64,000 nt of DNA, taken from positions 3,408,001 to 3,472,000 of the forward strand of contig NZ_CP059903.1 of the NCBI RefSeq assembly GCF_014127485.1, written 5' to 3'. The notes below the pieces were generated by a model that was given only the letters and a program-made list of their open reading frames with translations, did not search any database and was not told the DNA's origin. The stretch comes from Nocardioides dongkuii. GTDB taxonomy: Bacteria; Actinomycetota; Actinomycetes; Propionibacteriales; Nocardioidaceae. Positions within the stretch are counted from its first letter, which is position 1, and each line of letters begins with the position of its first letter. The position numbers were made by a program, and so were the translations under genes. Shown one piece after another: positions 61,544 to 64,000 of the stretch.

Positions 61544-63268
61544 TCAGCTGACCCCGACGATCGGCAGCCGCAACGCCCCAGGGGCGTGGTCGGGCACCAC
61601 CGGCGCGACCGGCGAGACCGGCTCGATCCGGGTGTACGGCGCCCCGAGGTCGGGCCGGCGGTCCGGCTCGCCCTTGTTGGGCCAGAACGCCATCGCGCGC
61701 TCGGCCTGGGCCGTGATCGTCAGCGACGGGTTCACGCCCAGGTTGGCGGTCACGGCCGAGCCGTCGGCGACGTGCAGGCCGGGGTGGCCGTAGACCCGCT
61801 GGAACGGGTCGATCACGCCGGTCTCGGGCGAGTCGCCGATCGCGCAGCCGCCGAGGAAGTGCGCGGTCATCGGCCGGTTGAACGGCTCGCCGATCGAGCC
61901 GCCAGGGGTGCCGCCCATGGCCTTGGCCATCAGCCGCACCGCAGTGTTCCCGGCCGGGATCCAGGTCGGGTTCGGGACGCCGTGGCCCTGCTTGGTGGTG
62001 AGGTAGCGCTTGCGGGTGCCGGGGATCCTCCGCGTGTAGGTCGTCAGCGAGTTGTCCAGGCTCTGCATCACCAGCGCGATCACCGTGCGCTCGGACCAGT
62101 GCTTGAGGTCGTAGAAGTCCTTGATGCTCGCCCGCTGGAGCCACATCTCGCGCAGCCAGGTGCGCCAGCGCGGCAACGGGCCGTCGCCGTCGGTGAGCAC
62201 GGTCTGCAGCAGCGTCATGAAGTTGCTGCCCTTGCCGTAGCGGACCGGCTCGACGTGGGTGTCCTCGTCGGGGTGGAAGCTCGAGGTGATCGCGATCCCC
62301 TGGCTGTAGTCGATCGAGATGTCCGGTGCGATCGCGCCGAGGATCGACTCGGAGTTGGTGCGGGAGAGGAAGCCGAGCCGCTCCGAGAGCCGGGGCAGGT
62401 GGCCCTCGTCGCGCATCCGGTGCAGCAGCCGCTGGGTGCCGAGCGCGGACGCCGAGAACACGACCTGCTCGGCGGTGAGCGTGCGCCGCGAGCCCTTGCC
62501 GGGCCGCTTCGCCTTCGTGTAGCGGACCTGGACGTCGTACCCGCCGCCGTCGCGCGGGCTGACCCGGGTCACCGTGGTGAGCGGCAGCACGACGGCGCCG
62601 TTCTCCTCGGCGAGGTAGAGGTAGTTCTTCACCAGGGTGTTCTTGGCGTTGTGCCGGCAGCCGCTCATGCACGAGCCGCAGCCGATGCAGGTCTTGCGCT
62701 CCGGCCCGGCGCCGCCGAAGTACGGGTCGGCGACGGTCTCGCCCTGGGGCTGCTCGGGCCCGCCGAAGAAGACGCCGACCGGGGTCGGGTGGAACGTGTC
62801 GGCCGCGCCCATCTCGGAGGCGACCTTCTCCATCACGTCGTCGGCCGGGGTGCGGAGCGGGTTCTCGACCACGCCCAGCATCCGCTTCGCCTGGTCGTAG
62901 TACGGCGCGAGCTCGTCGCGCCAGTCGGTGATGTGGCTCCACTGCGGGTCGGTGAAGAACGCCCGCAGCGGCTCGTACAGGGTGTTGGCGTAGACCAGGG
63001 AGCCGCCGCCGACGCCCGCGCCGGACATGATCAGGCAGTCGCGGAGCGGGTCGATGCGCTGGATGCCGTACATCCCGGCCGCGGGCTGGAACAGGTACCG
63101 CTTGAGGTCCCAGGAGGTCTCGGCGAAGTCCTTGTCGCCGAACCGGGCGCCGGCCTCGAGGACGCCGACGCGGTAGCCCTTCTCGGTCAGCCGCAGCGCG
63201 GTGACCGACCCGCCGAACCCGGACCCGACGACCAGGACGTCGAAGTCGAACGACTCGTGCGCGCCCAT
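61544..63268 (-). CDS. choD: GMC family oxidoreductase, cholesterol oxidase-like
   Basis: A 574-residue flavoprotein starting at ATG 63268. The FAD-binding motif is VGSGFGGSVTALRLTEKGYR (residues 14-33). GVGGGSLVYANTLY and the C-terminal HFLGGCAIG and DGSAVTANLGVNPSLTITA segments match mycobacterial ChoD. Four Cys (194, 197, 200, 204; CIGCGSCMSGC) form a ferredoxin-like motif not found in secreted cholesterol oxidases, so the substrate and electron acceptor may differ. The start overlaps the stop of the preceding aldehyde dehydrogenase. The linkage with guaA resembles the mycobacterial choD-guaB neighbourhood. Sterol oxidation is not proven. Confidence 0.9.
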   Translation of the reverse strand: MGAHESFDFDVLVVGSGFGGSVTALRLTEKGYRVGVLEAGARFGDKDFAETSWDLKRYLFQPAAGMYGIQRIDPLRDCLIMSGAGVGGGSLVYANTLYEPLRAFFTDPQWSHITDWRDELAPYYDQAKRMLGVVENPLRTPADDVMEKVASEMGAADTFHPTPVGVFFGGPEQPQGETVADPYFGGAGPERKTCIGCGSCMSGCRHNAKNTLVKNYLYLAEENGAVVLPLTTVTRVSPRDGGGYDVQVRYTKAKRPGKGSRRTLTAEQVVFSASALGTQRLLHRMRDEGHLPRLSERLGFLSRTNSESILGAIAPDISIDYSQGIAITSSFHPDEDTHVEPVRYGKGSNFMTLLQTVLTDGDGPLPRWRTWLREMWLQRASIKDFYDLKHWSERTVIALVMQSLDNSLTTYTRRIPGTRKRYLTTKQGHGVPNPTWIPAGNTAVRLMAKAMGGTPGGSIGEPFNRPMTAHFLGGCAIGDSPETGVIDPFQRVYGHPGLHVADGSAVTANLGVNPSLTITAQAERAMAFWPNKGEPDRRPDLGAPYTRIEPVSPVAPVVPDHAPGALRLPIVGVS

Positions 63269-64000
63269 CAGGCGCGACCCAGCTTCTTCATCAGGCGGAG
63301 GTTGGCGGTCATCACCTTGGCGTACGCCGCGTCGGACATGCCGAGCATCGGCGCGAACCGGATCAGCCGCTGGGTGGCGACCGACTGCGACTCGGTGTAG
63401 CGGTGGATGCCCTCGCTGCCCTGGCGGCGGCCCAGGCCCGACTGGCGCATGCCGCCCATCGGCGCGTCCACGCTGGCGAACGTGGCGCCGAAGGCCTCGT
63501 TGATGTTGACCGTGCCGGCCTTGATGTGCCGGGCCATCGCCCGGGCGCGGGTGCCGTCCTGGCTGTAGATCGCGGCGTTCAGGCCGAACTCGCCCTCGTT
63601 GGCGCGGGCGACGGCGTCGCTCTCGTCGTGGAAGCGGTAGACCGAGATGACCGGGCCGAAGGTCTCGTCCTTGAAGCAGGCCATGTCGGGCGTGACGCCC
63701 TCGAGGATCGTGGGCTCGAAGAAGTACGGGCCGAGGTCGGGCCGGGCCCGGCCGCCGGTGAGCACCCGGGCGCCCTTGGCGACCGCCTCCTCGACGTGGT
63801 GGGTGACCACGTCGAGCTGCTCCTGGGAGATCAGCGAGCCCATGTCGTTGCCCCACTCCAGCGTCGCGCCGAGGGTCATCGCCTCGGTGCGCGCGACGAA
63901 GCGCTCCATGAACCGGTCGTAGACCTGGTCGGCCACGAAGAGCCGCTCCATCGAGACGCACAGCTGGCCGGCGTTCGAGAACGACGCCCGCACGGCGCCC
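63268..64000 (-). CDS. Aldehyde dehydrogenase, C-terminal part (succinate-semialdehyde dehydrogenase-like), cut by the window edge
   Basis: About 244 C-terminal residues of an NAD(P)-dependent aldehyde dehydrogenase are visible; the N-terminus lies to the right of the window. The catalytic Cys sits in SNAGQLCVSMER, followed by DETFGPVISVYRF and GLNAAIYSQDGTRA, then APMGGMRQSGLGRRQGSEGI. The QLCVSMER sequence and its link with choD suggest GabD2-type succinic semialdehyde dehydrogenase. The choD start overlaps its stop (TGATG), so they form an operon. Confidence 0.92.
   Translation of the reverse strand, partial: GAVRASFSNAGQLCVSMERLFVADQVYDRFMERFVARTEAMTLGATLEWGNDMGSLISQEQLDVVTHHVEEAVAKGARVLTGGRARPDLGPYFFEPTILEGVTPDMACFKDETFGPVISVYRFHDESDAVARANEGEFGLNAAIYSQDGTRARAMARHIKAGTVNINEAFGATFASVDAPMGGMRQSGLGRRQGSEGIHRYTESQSVATQRLIRFAPMLGMSDAAYAKVMTANLRLMKKLGRA

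Overview
The window is very GC-rich chromosomal DNA whose proteins read as actinobacterial. Features pointing to a Nocardioides-like member of the Nocardioidaceae are coenzyme F420 genes (FO synthase fbiC, an F420:NADPH reductase and two luciferase-like F420 oxidoreductases), frequent GTG starts, a PcrA-type helicase, DUF5709 and DUF2510 proteins, an Arr rifamycin ADP-ribosyltransferase, and a choD-like oxidase beside guaA. The genus is inferred; there is no rRNA here to confirm it.

Layout. 0-17.7 kb is housekeeping: a partial membrane protein, an inositol-monophosphatase-family phosphatase, sucCD, an M23 peptidase, pcrA, an AbiEi/DUF559-like protein, an APC permease, a LiaFSR/PspC-like envelope-stress locus, two tandem glycerophosphodiesterases and a YbaK-type deacylase. 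17.7-27 kb holds a heterodimeric ABC exporter with complementary degenerate ATP sites, an F420 reductase/oxidoreductase pair, arr, small conserved proteins, a CGNR zinc-finger regulator, a DUF4188 gene with a 45-codon leader ORF, a zinc alcohol dehydrogenase and tRNA-Gly(UCC). 27-38.3 kb is the accessory part: a LuxR regulator, an SDR/TetR divergent pair, then a patchwork of unrecognised genes (a possible RusA-like duplication, a lone SNF2-type helicase, a lipoprotein, single-pass membrane proteins), one oxidoreductase, and a degraded second copy of the SDR 3' end.

38.3-47.6 kb returns to core genes: MerR/acyl-CoA dehydrogenase, then a chain of membrane genes (GT39-like glycosyltransferase, PAP2-like, MMPL) running into fbiC. 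47.7-56.2 kb is a complete D-xylose locus: a binding protein, ATPase and permease followed by a ROK regulator on the plus strand, converging on xylB-xylA-second ROK on the minus strand. Each arm has its own type of candidate operator, and a CRP-like dyad lies upstream of the transporter. 56.3-64 kb holds DUF5709, a VOC/LLM divergent pair with a KstR-like palindrome, an AraC regulator, guaA, a choD-like GMC oxidase and the truncated end of an aldehyde dehydrogenase.

The most unusual DNA-level signals are two 74-bp palindromic elements 39 kb apart with the same architecture and a compensatory base pair, a 215-bp nested inverted repeat between guaA and choD, and the patchwork island at 30-38 kb. 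No CRISPR array, intact transposase, integrase or rRNA was seen.
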